Shown piece by piece: positions 1 to 6,683 of a stretch of 13,559 nt of DNA; positions within the stretch are counted from its first letter, which is position 1; each line of letters begins with the position of its first letter. Source of the stretch: Scatosoma sp045588185 (GTDB taxonomy: Bacteria > Bacillota > Clostridia > Christensenellales > Borkfalkiaceae); the NCBI GenBank assembly GCA_045588185.1, contig JAZNDR010000029.1, positions 1-13,559 of the forward strand. The letters run 5' to 3'. Under the pieces are notes generated by a model that was given only the letters and a program-made list of their open reading frames with translations, was not told the origin of the DNA and made no database searches. The translations under genes were made by a program, and so were the position numbers.

Positions 1-39
1 CCGTAAATTTTCACATATTAAAAATAAATCTATACCGCC

Positions 40-54
40 CGCACAAATTGTGCG
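40..54. repeat. Short inverted repeat in unassigned left edge
   Basis: CGCAC, a 5-base centre AAATT, then GTGCG form a small dyad in the first 70 bases, which otherwise show no gene, promoter or RNA that I recognise. It lies beyond the tRNA terminator, so it probably belongs to the next transcription unit to the left, outside the window. Function is unknown. Confidence 0.35.
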
Positions 55-70
55 AGCCGTTGCCGAAAAT

Positions 71-109
71 AAAAATACGGCGTACCCGAAAGGGGTATGC
101 CGTATTTTT
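71..109 (-). terminator. Rho-independent terminator of tRNA-Pro
   Basis: A 17-base inverted repeat (71-87 with 93-109) surrounds a 5-base loop. The outer part is AAAAATACGGC paired with GCCGTATTTTT, so either strand gives a stem ending in a T run. One inner position is a G-U pair on the plus-strand RNA and a mismatch on the minus-strand RNA. The last A of the tRNA's encoded CCA (minus strand, position 109) is also the first base of the stem, so the mature 3' end abuts the terminator directly. Confidence 0.85.
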
Positions 110-185
110 GGTTGAGGCAACGGGACTTGAACCCACGACCTCTTGGTCCCTAACCAAGCGCGCTACCAAACTGCGCTATGCCTCA
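109..185 (-). tRNA. tRNA-Pro (anticodon AGG), CCA encoded
   Basis: Read on the minus strand from 185 to 109 this folds as a complete cloverleaf. It has a 7-bp acceptor stem TGAGGCA/TGCCTCA, TA at 8-9, a D arm GCGC/GCGC with GG in the loop, an anticodon stem CTTGG/CCAAG around the 7-base loop TTAGGGA, a 5-base variable loop, and a T arm with loop TTCAAGT. Discriminator A73 is followed by an encoded CCA. The anticodon is AGG, flanked by T33 and G37, so it should read CCU and, if A34 is deaminated to inosine, CCC and CCA. Two features are unusual: position 1-72 is T-A rather than the C-G I recall for bacterial tRNA-Pro such as that of B. subtilis, and the T stem has two adjacent G-U type pairs. 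Transcription comes from the promoter at 218-246. Confidence 0.93.
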
Positions 186-217
186 ATATGCTTCCGCTCC
201 TCACGAATAGCATAATA

Positions 218-246
218 ATTATACCCGTCTAATTACATTTAGTCAA
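218..246 (-). promoter_or_regulatory. Promoter of tRNA-Pro
   Basis: On the minus strand the -35 TTGACT (241-246) and -10 TATAAT (218-223) are separated by exactly 17 bases. The predicted start near 211 leaves a 5' leader of about 25 bases before the mature tRNA end at 185, to be removed by RNase P. Confidence 0.85.
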
Positions 247-296
247 GCGTTTTTCAGTCGTTTTTTAACTTTTTTTAAAAAATTTAATTCCCGTCC

Positions 297-3023
297 TTAC
301 AAGATTAAGCGCACCAGCTTTACTACACTCGTTGCCGTCGGGAATATCATAAAGAACGCTACTACACCCGCCGTCAACAGTATCCCCGCCCAAGAAATGG
401 CGGGAGCAAGTCTGTCCGCTATTTTCGTCTTTTTCAGCACCAACGCCACCGTACATAAGCCCAATAACGCCACCAATGCCCCAAAGACTATCCATTTCAC
501 GTACGGCGACGAATATTTGAACTCCACCACGTTATCTCCCTCTTCCAGCGTTACCGCCAAAAAGTGAATATCGTTGTCGATAAGTTCAGCTTCCTTGCCG
601 TTTACGAATACGCGGTAACCCGCGGACGCGACAAAATTTAAAAACAGACATTCACCCGCTTTCGCATTTACACGCGCCGTGATTTGTCCCGCGCCGACCT
701 CTATCTCCGCCGCATTCGCCCACAGGTGCGAGCTCAACGAACGCACTGCGGATACCGTTACCTTATTGTTCGCCAATTCTTTACCGCTTAAAAACTTATA
801 AAACGCGCCTTGGTTTTGCTTTCTATACCCCGAATTCGGTTCATTCGGCGCAACAAAACGGTAATCTCCTCTCGGCAGTTTATACGCCGACGGGAATACC
901 AGCGTATTCTCGTATACGTAGTACCCGTTCAAGGACAAATGCTCGTTTTCCACAATGACCTTGCGCACGTACTGTTTCATTTCCGAGTCTTCCTCGATAT
1001 CGTCCCTATCCGCTTTCGGCACGTAAAAATACTTATACCCCATAAACGAGTCGCCGAACACCTCGCCGCGATTGTATTTATTTGGATTATGCTGACCCTT
1101 GATACTATTTTTTAGATTACCCCTATATGCAAACAGTTCGCCCACCGCGAAGTTATCCGCGTCAAGCATCGATGAGAATACGCTATACGCGTTGCTTCTG
1201 CCCGTAAACGGTGCGTTCGCCGATACCTTGTCCGAATAATCTTTCACGCGGAAATATCCGTTATTATACTGAAAATCCCGCTCGTTTTGACTATCGAGCT
1301 CCGCCATTTGCGCGCAAAGTTCCCGATAAGTAGCCAACCCTGAATGTTGTGTGGAACGGTTGCCGAGCACGATTTGATTATTTAAAAACAGCACCTGTAC
1401 GCCAACGACGGCAATCATTAGCCACGAAACTAATTTTAAGCCTATCTTTTTCTTTTTGACGAGCAACGAGGCAAACAGCACGAGCACGCATATCAAAACA
1501 AAAAATACCGCCACGACTTCCGCCCCGCCCAAGGAATGAGCAAAGCGAGAGGAAAAACTGGAAAGTCCCTTTTTCATTTCCGAATCGGTAACGAAATCTT
1601 CCCAAATGGTCTTATAGTGATTGTTTGAGATAAACCAAACGAAAAACGCAAACACCGCCACCGCCAAGCCTGTAAAGCCCGCAATCCAACCCAAAGAACC
1701 GCGTATTTTTCCGTTCAACGCATACCTGCCCCCCTCGTTTTGTTCTTTTTCGGGGGGAATTTTATTTGTGTTAGAAAGCAATTCGCCGTCGTATGCACGG
1801 TCGCAACGCCAACAAAGATTATCCAACGCAAGACACGCTCCGCCAAGGAAAAACAGCTCGTTTAAAAATCCGAAACGGTACGCGTACGACATATACGAGC
1901 CCATATTAAGCAGGAGCATAGATTCATCCACGGCAACGGGCAGGAGCGTGAGTACGCCCGCCGTCAGCATAAATTTTGCAAACGGGTCTTTGAGCCCCCT
2001 GCGGAAAAACCAAACGACGGTAAGCGAAGCAAAAATACCGTCCGTTAAGACGTAACTCCATTTACGATACGCCGCCTCTTGTGCTTTTTCCACAAAGGTA
2101 GAGTCGGTAAAATCGGTAATTTCCCCCAAGTCGCTAACCTTGAAGCCGTACCAGAAATTATCGAAAAAACCACCGTTTCCCCGTCCCGCGTTCATATACG
2201 AAGCCAAGGCAGGCAGTAAAATGGGCAACGCTATCAATATCGCTACTGCAAACGCAATACAAAGCCTTGAAATAAAGCGTTGACGGCGTTCCTTTTCCAC
2301 GCAAAGCAAGCCGTAAAAGACGAGCGCGGGAAAGGCGATAAACATCGAAAAACAGGCGATAGAAAAGGTGGTATAGATACAGCAAGCCACAAGAATAGAA
2401 AACGCCCAAAAGCTATCCGTTTTTACAAAATGTCTAAACGCGCCGACGGCAAAGGGCAGATAAATCAACAAATCAAGCCAGTTGATATAGGTATTCGCCA
2501 CAAAGGTATACCCGCCGTAGGTATACACGATACCGATTGCAATACAAAGATAATCGGGAATACCTTTAAACTGTTTTTTGGCAAACCAAGTACCCGCAAC
2601 GGAAATCGTGCCCAGCTTCAACGCCATTACGATAGAGCTTGCGTGCGCTACCATTCCCTCTCCGAGCAATAAAAACACAAACGAGAACGGACTAACGAAG
2701 CAATACAAAAGCGAGCCTAAAACGTCTGCCCCGCCTGCAATCGCGTACGCATAGAAAAGGGACGACCTACCGTTTATAAAATCGAAGAAATGCTCGATAA
2801 ACGGGCAAATTTGCGCGGAAAGGTCGTAACTTGCCGCAGTATATTTATTGCCGAACGGATACACGCCGTACGAATACAGCGCCACCATATACGCGACGAT
2901 TACGAGAAGCGGTGCAAAAAACAGCGCGTAATTTTTATCAAAAAACGCGCCGAGCTTTTTTAAAAAGCTTTGCTTGCTATTCACTTGTGTTTCGCCGTGT
3001 TCGGCAACAATCTCTTGTTCCAT
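297..3023 (-). CDS. yfhO: YfhO-family multi-pass membrane glycosyltransferase-like protein
   Basis: A 908-residue polytopic membrane protein resembling the YfhO family (GT-C fold). Relatives include B. subtilis YfhO, which works with an undecaprenyl-phosphate sugar synthase to glycosylate lipoteichoic acid outside the membrane. After a charged 30-residue N-terminus comes a first membrane segment (about 31-52), then an outside loop with YDLSAQ (66-71), where Asp67 fits the acidic catalytic position of GT-C enzymes. About ten further hydrophobic segments follow, then a large soluble, presumably extracytoplasmic, beta-rich part (about 570-845) and two final membrane segments. I chose ATG 3023, not the upstream TTG at 3059, because that TTG is part of the -35 box. 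No Shine-Dalgarno precedes the ATG, which lies 7 bases past the -10. No clear terminator follows the stop. The sugar and acceptor are unknown, and no partner glycosyltransferase gene lies in the window. Confidence 0.85.
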   Translation of the reverse strand: MEQEIVAEHGETQVNSKQSFLKKLGAFFDKNYALFFAPLLVIVAYMVALYSYGVYPFGNKYTAASYDLSAQICPFIEHFFDFINGRSSLFYAYAIAGGADVLGSLLYCFVSPFSFVFLLLGEGMVAHASSIVMALKLGTISVAGTWFAKKQFKGIPDYLCIAIGIVYTYGGYTFVANTYINWLDLLIYLPFAVGAFRHFVKTDSFWAFSILVACCIYTTFSIACFSMFIAFPALVFYGLLCVEKERRQRFISRLCIAFAVAILIALPILLPALASYMNAGRGNGGFFDNFWYGFKVSDLGEITDFTDSTFVEKAQEAAYRKWSYVLTDGIFASLTVVWFFRRGLKDPFAKFMLTAGVLTLLPVAVDESMLLLNMGSYMSYAYRFGFLNELFFLGGACLALDNLCWRCDRAYDGELLSNTNKIPPEKEQNEGGRYALNGKIRGSLGWIAGFTGLAVAVFAFFVWFISNNHYKTIWEDFVTDSEMKKGLSSFSSRFAHSLGGAEVVAVFFVLICVLVLFASLLVKKKKIGLKLVSWLMIAVVGVQVLFLNNQIVLGNRSTQHSGLATYRELCAQMAELDSQNERDFQYNNGYFRVKDYSDKVSANAPFTGRSNAYSVFSSMLDADNFAVGELFAYRGNLKNSIKGQHNPNKYNRGEVFGDSFMGYKYFYVPKADRDDIEEDSEMKQYVRKVIVENEHLSLNGYYVYENTLVFPSAYKLPRGDYRFVAPNEPNSGYRKQNQGAFYKFLSGKELANNKVTVSAVRSLSSHLWANAAEIEVGAGQITARVNAKAGECLFLNFVASAGYRVFVNGKEAELIDNDIHFLAVTLEEGDNVVEFKYSSPYVKWIVFGALVALLGLCTVALVLKKTKIADRLAPAISWAGILLTAGVVAFFMIFPTATSVVKLVRLIL

Positions 3024-3030
3024 TGTTATT

Positions 3031-3059
3031 ATTGTAGCACTTTTCCCATTTCCTGTCAA
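3031..3059 (-). promoter_or_regulatory. Consensus promoter of yfhO, implying a leaderless mRNA
   Basis: On the minus strand TTGACA (3054-3059), a 17-base spacer ending in TGC (extended -10 like), and TACAAT (3031-3036). Only seven bases, AATAACA, separate the -10 from the ATG at 3023, so transcription should begin at or within one or two bases of the start codon. Confidence 0.85.
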
Positions 3060-3079
3060 CGCTATACAGCTTTACCTGC

Positions 3080-3112
3080 AAAAAAAATGAGAGAGCGTTT
3101 CCACTCTCTCGA
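3080..3112 (-). terminator. Terminator of the lipoprotein gene
   Basis: On the minus strand GAGAGAGTG, loop GAAA, CGCTCTCTC (stem 3089-3110) is followed by A and a run of T. It is a 9-bp stem with one G-U pair and a GNRA tetraloop, about 20 bases after the lipoprotein stop codon and just before the yfhO promoter, so it insulates the two genes. Confidence 0.9.
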
Positions 3113-3130
3113 TTTTTTATTGTTGATTCC

Positions 3131-4813
3131 TTATTTTAAAGAATTGGCTACGTTATTCCAGCACTTGTCGCAATAATATGCGCTCATCATTTTATGGGAA
3201 GCTTCATTTTGGCAATTCACATAATTCATGCATCTTTCCGCGTGATCGCCACACAAATATTCATATCCCGTTACTTCTAAATCACCGAAACTGTGAACAG
3301 AAATTTCGTGTTCAGCCATTTTTTCGCACTTACTGCACTCTTCGTCCAAACCGCCAAATTCTACTGCGGCTTCTAATTCTTCGGGGAATTCGATTGCGGA
3401 CTTGCTTGCGCTGATGTTGGAAACCTTAATCGTGAAGCTTTCAGCAAGCGAAGCGTCTACAAATTCAGATTTTTCTTCTTCATCGTTCCAGCTTTCCATA
3501 GCGAAATCAAAGTCAACGTCCATCGCTACTTCAATATAGTTTACCTTGTTGTCGTTGCCGTACTTCGCGCCAAAGGATGCGGAAAGTGCGTTTACTTCAA
3601 TTTTACCAAGGATTTCTTCCGCAACTGCCCAATCCTCTTCGTCCATCGTTTCGCTGAGCTTCTTGTTAAGCATTTCGGTTTTAAGTTGCTCTACCATAGC
3701 TTCCAAAGTAAATTTGGGAGCTTCTTCGGATGCCATAAGTGCAGTGCCACCCATTTCGCCTGCCATCATCATAGCGATGATTTCGTCAATGGTCATTTCT
3801 TCCATTTCGTATGCTTTAAGCATAGAGGTAAGCGTTTCTTCTACGTTGAAGTTTTTAAACGCTTCAAGTTCATCCGATTTAAGACCTGCTTCTTCAAGGC
3901 TTTCGATAATAGCTTGATCTTTCGTTACAAGTTCAACGATGGCTTGAACGCCCTTTTCGTAGTTTTCTACAAGCCAAGCGTCAACTTCGCCGTAAACGTC
4001 CATAACCGTCTTTTCGCCGTAGGTAGCTACTTTATCCAAAATGCTTTCTACCGTAAGTTCTTCGTCAACCATAGCAAGTGCATAGTCGGCAAGTTCTTCA
4101 ATGGTAGGATCGCTTGCAAGTTTTGCAACCGTATCGTTTACAAGGTCTTTTGCGTCGAATGCGATTACGAACATATCGTTTTCGATTTTAGCCGTCTGCG
4201 CAACGCCCGTCTTCACTGCGTCAACCGTGCCCGTAACAAGCTTGTTATTTAATACCTTGTCAAACATTTCAAGGTAAACGTTCGTTACATCTTCGGGAAG
4301 GCTTTCGCCCATTTGATCTGCAAGAACTTCGTCGTAGGGCTTATAGTATTTCATCCAAGCCATTTCGTCTTCCACTTCTTGCCCCATATAAACATAACCG
4401 TCTTTTACGTAAAGGCTAATGGTTTCGTTGATTTCGTCGATTTCGTCGCCTTTAAATTCGCCGTCGCCGTTTTCGTCATACTTTTCCGTACCTTCTGCCT
4501 TAATCGTCAACGCCATATCGTAAAGATCAGCGTCGTCAGCGTTTTGAGAAAGCTCGATATCGCCCTCAATGGTTACGTTCAAATCGGTATCATCGTCTTT
4601 CTGCGAAACGGACGCGTCAAGCTCTACCTTAAAGGATTTCGCGTTTACAAGCGAATCTGCGATTGCGGTAAGGTAGTTCTTTTTCTGTTCAAGTACCTGT
4701 TCTTCGTTACCGCCACCGTTGTTCGGATCGTTGTTGTCGTCGGTACAAGCAGCCGTCGAGAAAACGAAACCGCAGCACATCAACATTGCCAAAGTTTTTT
4801 TCCAAAGTTTCAT
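3131..4813 (-). CDS. Secreted acidic lipoprotein of unknown function
   Basis: I do not recognise the family. The 560-residue product has a lipoprotein signal peptide: positive N-terminus, hydrophobic core, and a TAAC lipobox with Cys23 as the likely lipidated residue. An Asn/Gly-rich linker (about 25-37) follows. Residues about 45-145 look like alternating amphipathic strands, loosely reminiscent of LolA/LppX-type lipoproteins. They contain an EF-hand-like loop at 113-124 with Asp113, Asn115, Asp117, Gly118, Phe120 and Glu124 in canonical places. The middle (about 150-410) is acidic and predicted helical. The C-terminus (493-551) carries C493xxC496, C521xxH524, Cys528, Cys534, His540 and C548xxC551, which looks like a metal-binding or disulfide module. 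AGGAGG sits about 9 bases before the ATG. The gene has its own promoter, a structured leader and a terminator, so it appears monocistronic. It presumably acts at the outer face of the membrane. Confidence 0.85.
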   Translation of the reverse strand: MKLWKKTLAMLMCCGFVFSTAACTDDNNDPNNGGGNEEQVLEQKKNYLTAIADSLVNAKSFKVELDASVSQKDDDTDLNVTIEGDIELSQNADDADLYDMALTIKAEGTEKYDENGDGEFKGDEIDEINETISLYVKDGYVYMGQEVEDEMAWMKYYKPYDEVLADQMGESLPEDVTNVYLEMFDKVLNNKLVTGTVDAVKTGVAQTAKIENDMFVIAFDAKDLVNDTVAKLASDPTIEELADYALAMVDEELTVESILDKVATYGEKTVMDVYGEVDAWLVENYEKGVQAIVELVTKDQAIIESLEEAGLKSDELEAFKNFNVEETLTSMLKAYEMEEMTIDEIIAMMMAGEMGGTALMASEEAPKFTLEAMVEQLKTEMLNKKLSETMDEEDWAVAEEILGKIEVNALSASFGAKYGNDNKVNYIEVAMDVDFDFAMESWNDEEEKSEFVDASLAESFTIKVSNISASKSAIEFPEELEAAVEFGGLDEECSKCEKMAEHEISVHSFGDLEVTGYEYLCGDHAERCMNYVNCQNEASHKMMSAYYCDKCWNNVANSLK

Positions 4814-4900
4814 AATTTTGTTACCTCCTGATCCCGTATTTAATTTTATATGTAAACATATAATATGGAACCATTTATTTTATGCCAAATAAATATTTTT

Positions 4901-4938
4901 TGTTTGTCGTGGTAACGACAAACAGCCCCGCGGGGCTG
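4901..4938 (-). promoter_or_regulatory. Two abutting hairpins in the lipoprotein 5' leader
   Basis: In the predicted transcript a perfect 16-base GC palindrome (4923-4938, core GCCCCGCGGGGC) is followed at once by a perfect 10-bp stem, TGTTTGTCGT with loop TACC and ACGACAAACA (4901-4924). The two share two bases. They lie about 85-125 bases before the start codon. There is no T run after the second stem on this strand, so it does not look like a simple terminator. It could be a stability element, a protein-binding leader or part of a riboswitch-like fold; I match it to no known class. Confidence 0.6.
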
Positions 4939-4950
4939 AAACCGCACTAT

Positions 4951-4958
4951 ACGCGCGT
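4951..4958. promoter_or_regulatory. Small palindrome just downstream of the predicted start site
   Basis: ACGCGCGT is a perfect 8-base palindrome within an imperfect longer dyad, about 10-17 bases after the predicted transcription start of the lipoprotein gene. The position would suit a repressor site, but its length makes chance plausible. Confidence 0.25.
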
Positions 4959-4974
4959 GTATTTATATATGTAT

Positions 4975-5003
4975 ATTATAACACTGCTTTTTTGCGTTGT
5001 CAA
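4975..5003 (-). promoter_or_regulatory. Consensus promoter of the lipoprotein gene
   Basis: On the minus strand TTGACA (4998-5003) and TATAAT (4975-4980) with a 17-base spacer, both perfect matches to the vegetative consensus, preceded by an A/T-rich stretch (5004-5040) that could act as an UP element. The predicted start near 4968 gives a 5' untranslated leader of about 155 bases, long for this window. Confidence 0.88.
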
Positions 5004-5072
5004 GACTTTTCTGAAAAAATTTTGTTAATTTTTCAAAAAACGAGTTTTTTCGTGGGGTTTTCATTATTCGCC

Positions 5073-5209
5073 GTAGCGATTTACCGCTACACGGTATTTG
5101 GCGCAAAACTCCGTTTTGCTTCAAGTAAGACTGTAACGCCCTACGGGCGCGACTGCCGTCGAGGCGCAAAGGCTCCGCCTCTGCACTCCGCAAGAAACTA
5201 AGTTTCTTG
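5073..5209. repeat. Series of five short, regularly spaced inverted repeats
   Basis: Between the nfnB terminator and the lipoprotein promoter lie, in order: GTAGCG/CGCTAC (5073-5090); GCAAAAC-TCC-GTTTTGC (5103-5119); CGCCC-TAC-GGGCG (5137-5149); AGGC-TCC-GCCT (5170-5180), with an alternative GAGGCG/CGCCTC pairing over 5161-5181; and CAAGAAAC-TAA-GTTTCTTG (5191-5209). The last four have 3-base centres. Centres fall near 5081, 5111, 5143, 5175 and 5200, about 25-32 bases apart. Stem sequences differ, so this is neither a CRISPR array nor a direct repeat. No convincing gene covers it, and it is richer in GC than its flanks. It may be a dispersed intergenic repeat of this genome. Confidence 0.6.
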
Positions 5210-5226
5210 ACTTCTAACCGAAATTA

Positions 5227-5257
5227 AAAAAGCGGAGCTTTTACTGCTCCGCTTTTA
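5227..5257 (-). terminator. Terminator of the nfnAB operon
   Basis: AAAAGCGGAGC and GCTCCGCTTTT form an 11-bp stem around a 7-base loop, followed on the minus strand by a T run. It begins a few bases after the nfnB stop codon. The T-rich right arm would also allow termination on the plus strand. Confidence 0.92.
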
Positions 5258-5260
5258 TGC

Positions 5261-6682
5261 TTATTTGGTTTTGATATATTCGTCTATGGCTTTTGCCGCA
5301 ACCTTGCCTGCGCCCATCGCTTTGATAACCGTCGCCGCGCCCGTTGCCGCGTCGCCGCCACAGTATACGCCCTCGATAGAAGTCTTACCTACTTCGTCTA
5401 CCGCAATCTCCCCGCGACGAAGCGTTACTAAGCCTTTCGTTGTGTCTTTGAGTAAGGGGTTCGGCGAAGTGCCGAGCGACATAATTACACAGTCTACGGG
5501 AATGATAAATTCACTGCCCTCCACCGCTTTGGGGGAACGACGGCCGCTTTCGTCCGATTCGCCAAGCTCCATACGGATACACTCGATACCGTTTACCCAG
5601 CCGTAGGAAGGGTCGCGCGGGTCGGTGGTTTCCGTCGCTAAAATGCGCGTAGGGTTGGTGAGCAGGTCGAAGATGATACCCTCTTCCTTTGCGTGCTCTA
5701 TCTCTTCACGGCGCGCGGGGAGTTCTTCCTCGCCGCGGCGGTATACGATATGCACTTCCGCGCCCAAACGCTTTGCCGTACGCGCCGCGTCCATCGCGAC
5801 GTTGCCGCCGCCCACGACCGCCACGCATTTACCGTGTTGAATGGGAGTATGGCTACCCGTGCGATACGCTTTCATTAAATTAGAACGGGTCAAAAATTCG
5901 TTTGCGGAATATACGCCTTTCAAGCTTTCGCCTGCAATCCCCATAAACTTGGGCAAGCCTGCGCCCGAACCGATAAACACCGCGTCGAAACCGTATTCGT
6001 CCTTTAATTCCTCAATGGTAATAACTCGACCGATAACCATATTCGTTTCAATTTTTACGCCGAGTGCTTTGAGGTTCTCCACTTCTTTTTTCACGATTGC
6101 CTTGGGCAAACGGAATTCGGGAATACCGTACACGAGCACACCGCCTGCTACGTGGAGCGCTTCGAACACCGTTACTTCATAACCCATTTTTGCAAGATCG
6201 CCCGCACAGGTAAGACCTGCGGGACCGCTTCCTACGACTGCCACTTTATGACCGTTCGAGGGGGCAGGTACGGGTTGAACGGTGCAATTTGCGTTATGCC
6301 AGTCGGCAACGAAGCGTTCGAGTCTGCCGATACCGACCGCCTCGCAACCCGCTTTAATACCGCGGGTACATTTGCCCTCGCATTGCGTTTCCTGCGGGCA
6401 AACCCGTCCGCAAACGGCGGGCAGTGCGGAGTCTTCCGCAATGATTTGATACGCCGCTTCGAAATCGCCCTCGGCTACCTTTGCGATAAATTCAGGAATT
6501 TTAATATTGACGGGGCATGCCGCAACGCAGGGACGGTTTTTACAACCGATACAGCGTTTTGCCTCGTCGATTGCCATTTCGTCGGTATAGCCGAGCGCAA
6601 CCTCTTCGAAGTTACCGTTTCTAACCTGCGGGTCTTGCGCGGGCATAGGATTTTTTAAGGGATTCATATTGAATTTCGCCAT
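5261..6682 (-). CDS. nfnB: NfnB: large subunit of NADH-dependent ferredoxin:NADP+ oxidoreductase
   Basis: A 473-residue cytoplasmic flavoprotein of the glutamate synthase small-subunit family. The N-terminal domain has two cysteine groups for [4Fe-4S] clusters (C44, C47, C52, C56 and C91, C95, C101, C105). An FAD-binding GSGPAG lies at 151-156, an NADP(H)-binding GGGNVA at 291-296, and the closing FAD motif YCGGDAATGAA near the C-terminus. The protein alone would often be labelled glutamate synthase (NADPH) small subunit. The nfnA partner one base upstream, and the lack of a glutamate synthase large subunit here, make it NfnB/NfnL. With NfnA it couples NADPH to ferredoxin and NAD+ by flavin-based electron bifurcation, working reversibly to balance NADPH, NADH and reduced ferredoxin. 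The ATG at 6682 follows the nfnA stop by one base, with GGAGGT inside the last nfnA codons, so translation is coupled. Confidence 0.9.
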   Translation of the reverse strand: MAKFNMNPLKNPMPAQDPQVRNGNFEEVALGYTDEMAIDEAKRCIGCKNRPCVAACPVNIKIPEFIAKVAEGDFEAAYQIIAEDSALPAVCGRVCPQETQCEGKCTRGIKAGCEAVGIGRLERFVADWHNANCTVQPVPAPSNGHKVAVVGSGPAGLTCAGDLAKMGYEVTVFEALHVAGGVLVYGIPEFRLPKAIVKKEVENLKALGVKIETNMVIGRVITIEELKDEYGFDAVFIGSGAGLPKFMGIAGESLKGVYSANEFLTRSNLMKAYRTGSHTPIQHGKCVAVVGGGNVAMDAARTAKRLGAEVHIVYRRGEEELPARREEIEHAKEEGIIFDLLTNPTRILATETTDPRDPSYGWVNGIECIRMELGESDESGRRSPKAVEGSEFIIPVDCVIMSLGTSPNPLLKDTTKGLVTLRRGEIAVDEVGKTSIEGVYCGGDAATGAATVIKAMGAGKVAAKAIDEYIKTK

Positions 6683-6683
6683 C

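Noticed and set aside
246..296. Terminator after yfhO
   Set aside because: The stretch has T and A runs but no GC-bearing stem, so I cannot support a terminator call.
265..495. A 76-codon minus-strand frame at the yfhO 3' end
   Set aside because: It overlaps the yfhO coding sequence out of frame and has no supporting start signal.
3021..3059. TTG at 3059 as the yfhO start
   Set aside because: The TTG is the first half of the TTGACA -35 box, so it cannot be in the mRNA made from that promoter.
3686..4252. A 188-codon open frame on the plus strand
   Set aside because: Antisense to the lipoprotein; its Phe- and Cys-rich product is what the complement of Glu/Lys-rich coding sequence gives.
4963..5201. 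Small open frames of about 70-76 codons on both strands in the spacer
   Set aside because: They run across the hairpin series and the promoter, lack ribosome binding sites, and their products have no recognisable features.
5073..5209. CRISPR array
   Set aside because: The repeated units are palindromes of different sequence; no direct repeat is conserved and no cas gene is present.
5261..6682. Glutamate synthase small subunit (gltD) as the assignment
   Set aside because: The family is the same, but the adjacent nfnA with Asp-Cys3 [2Fe-2S] ligands and the lack of a large subunit nearby support NfnB.
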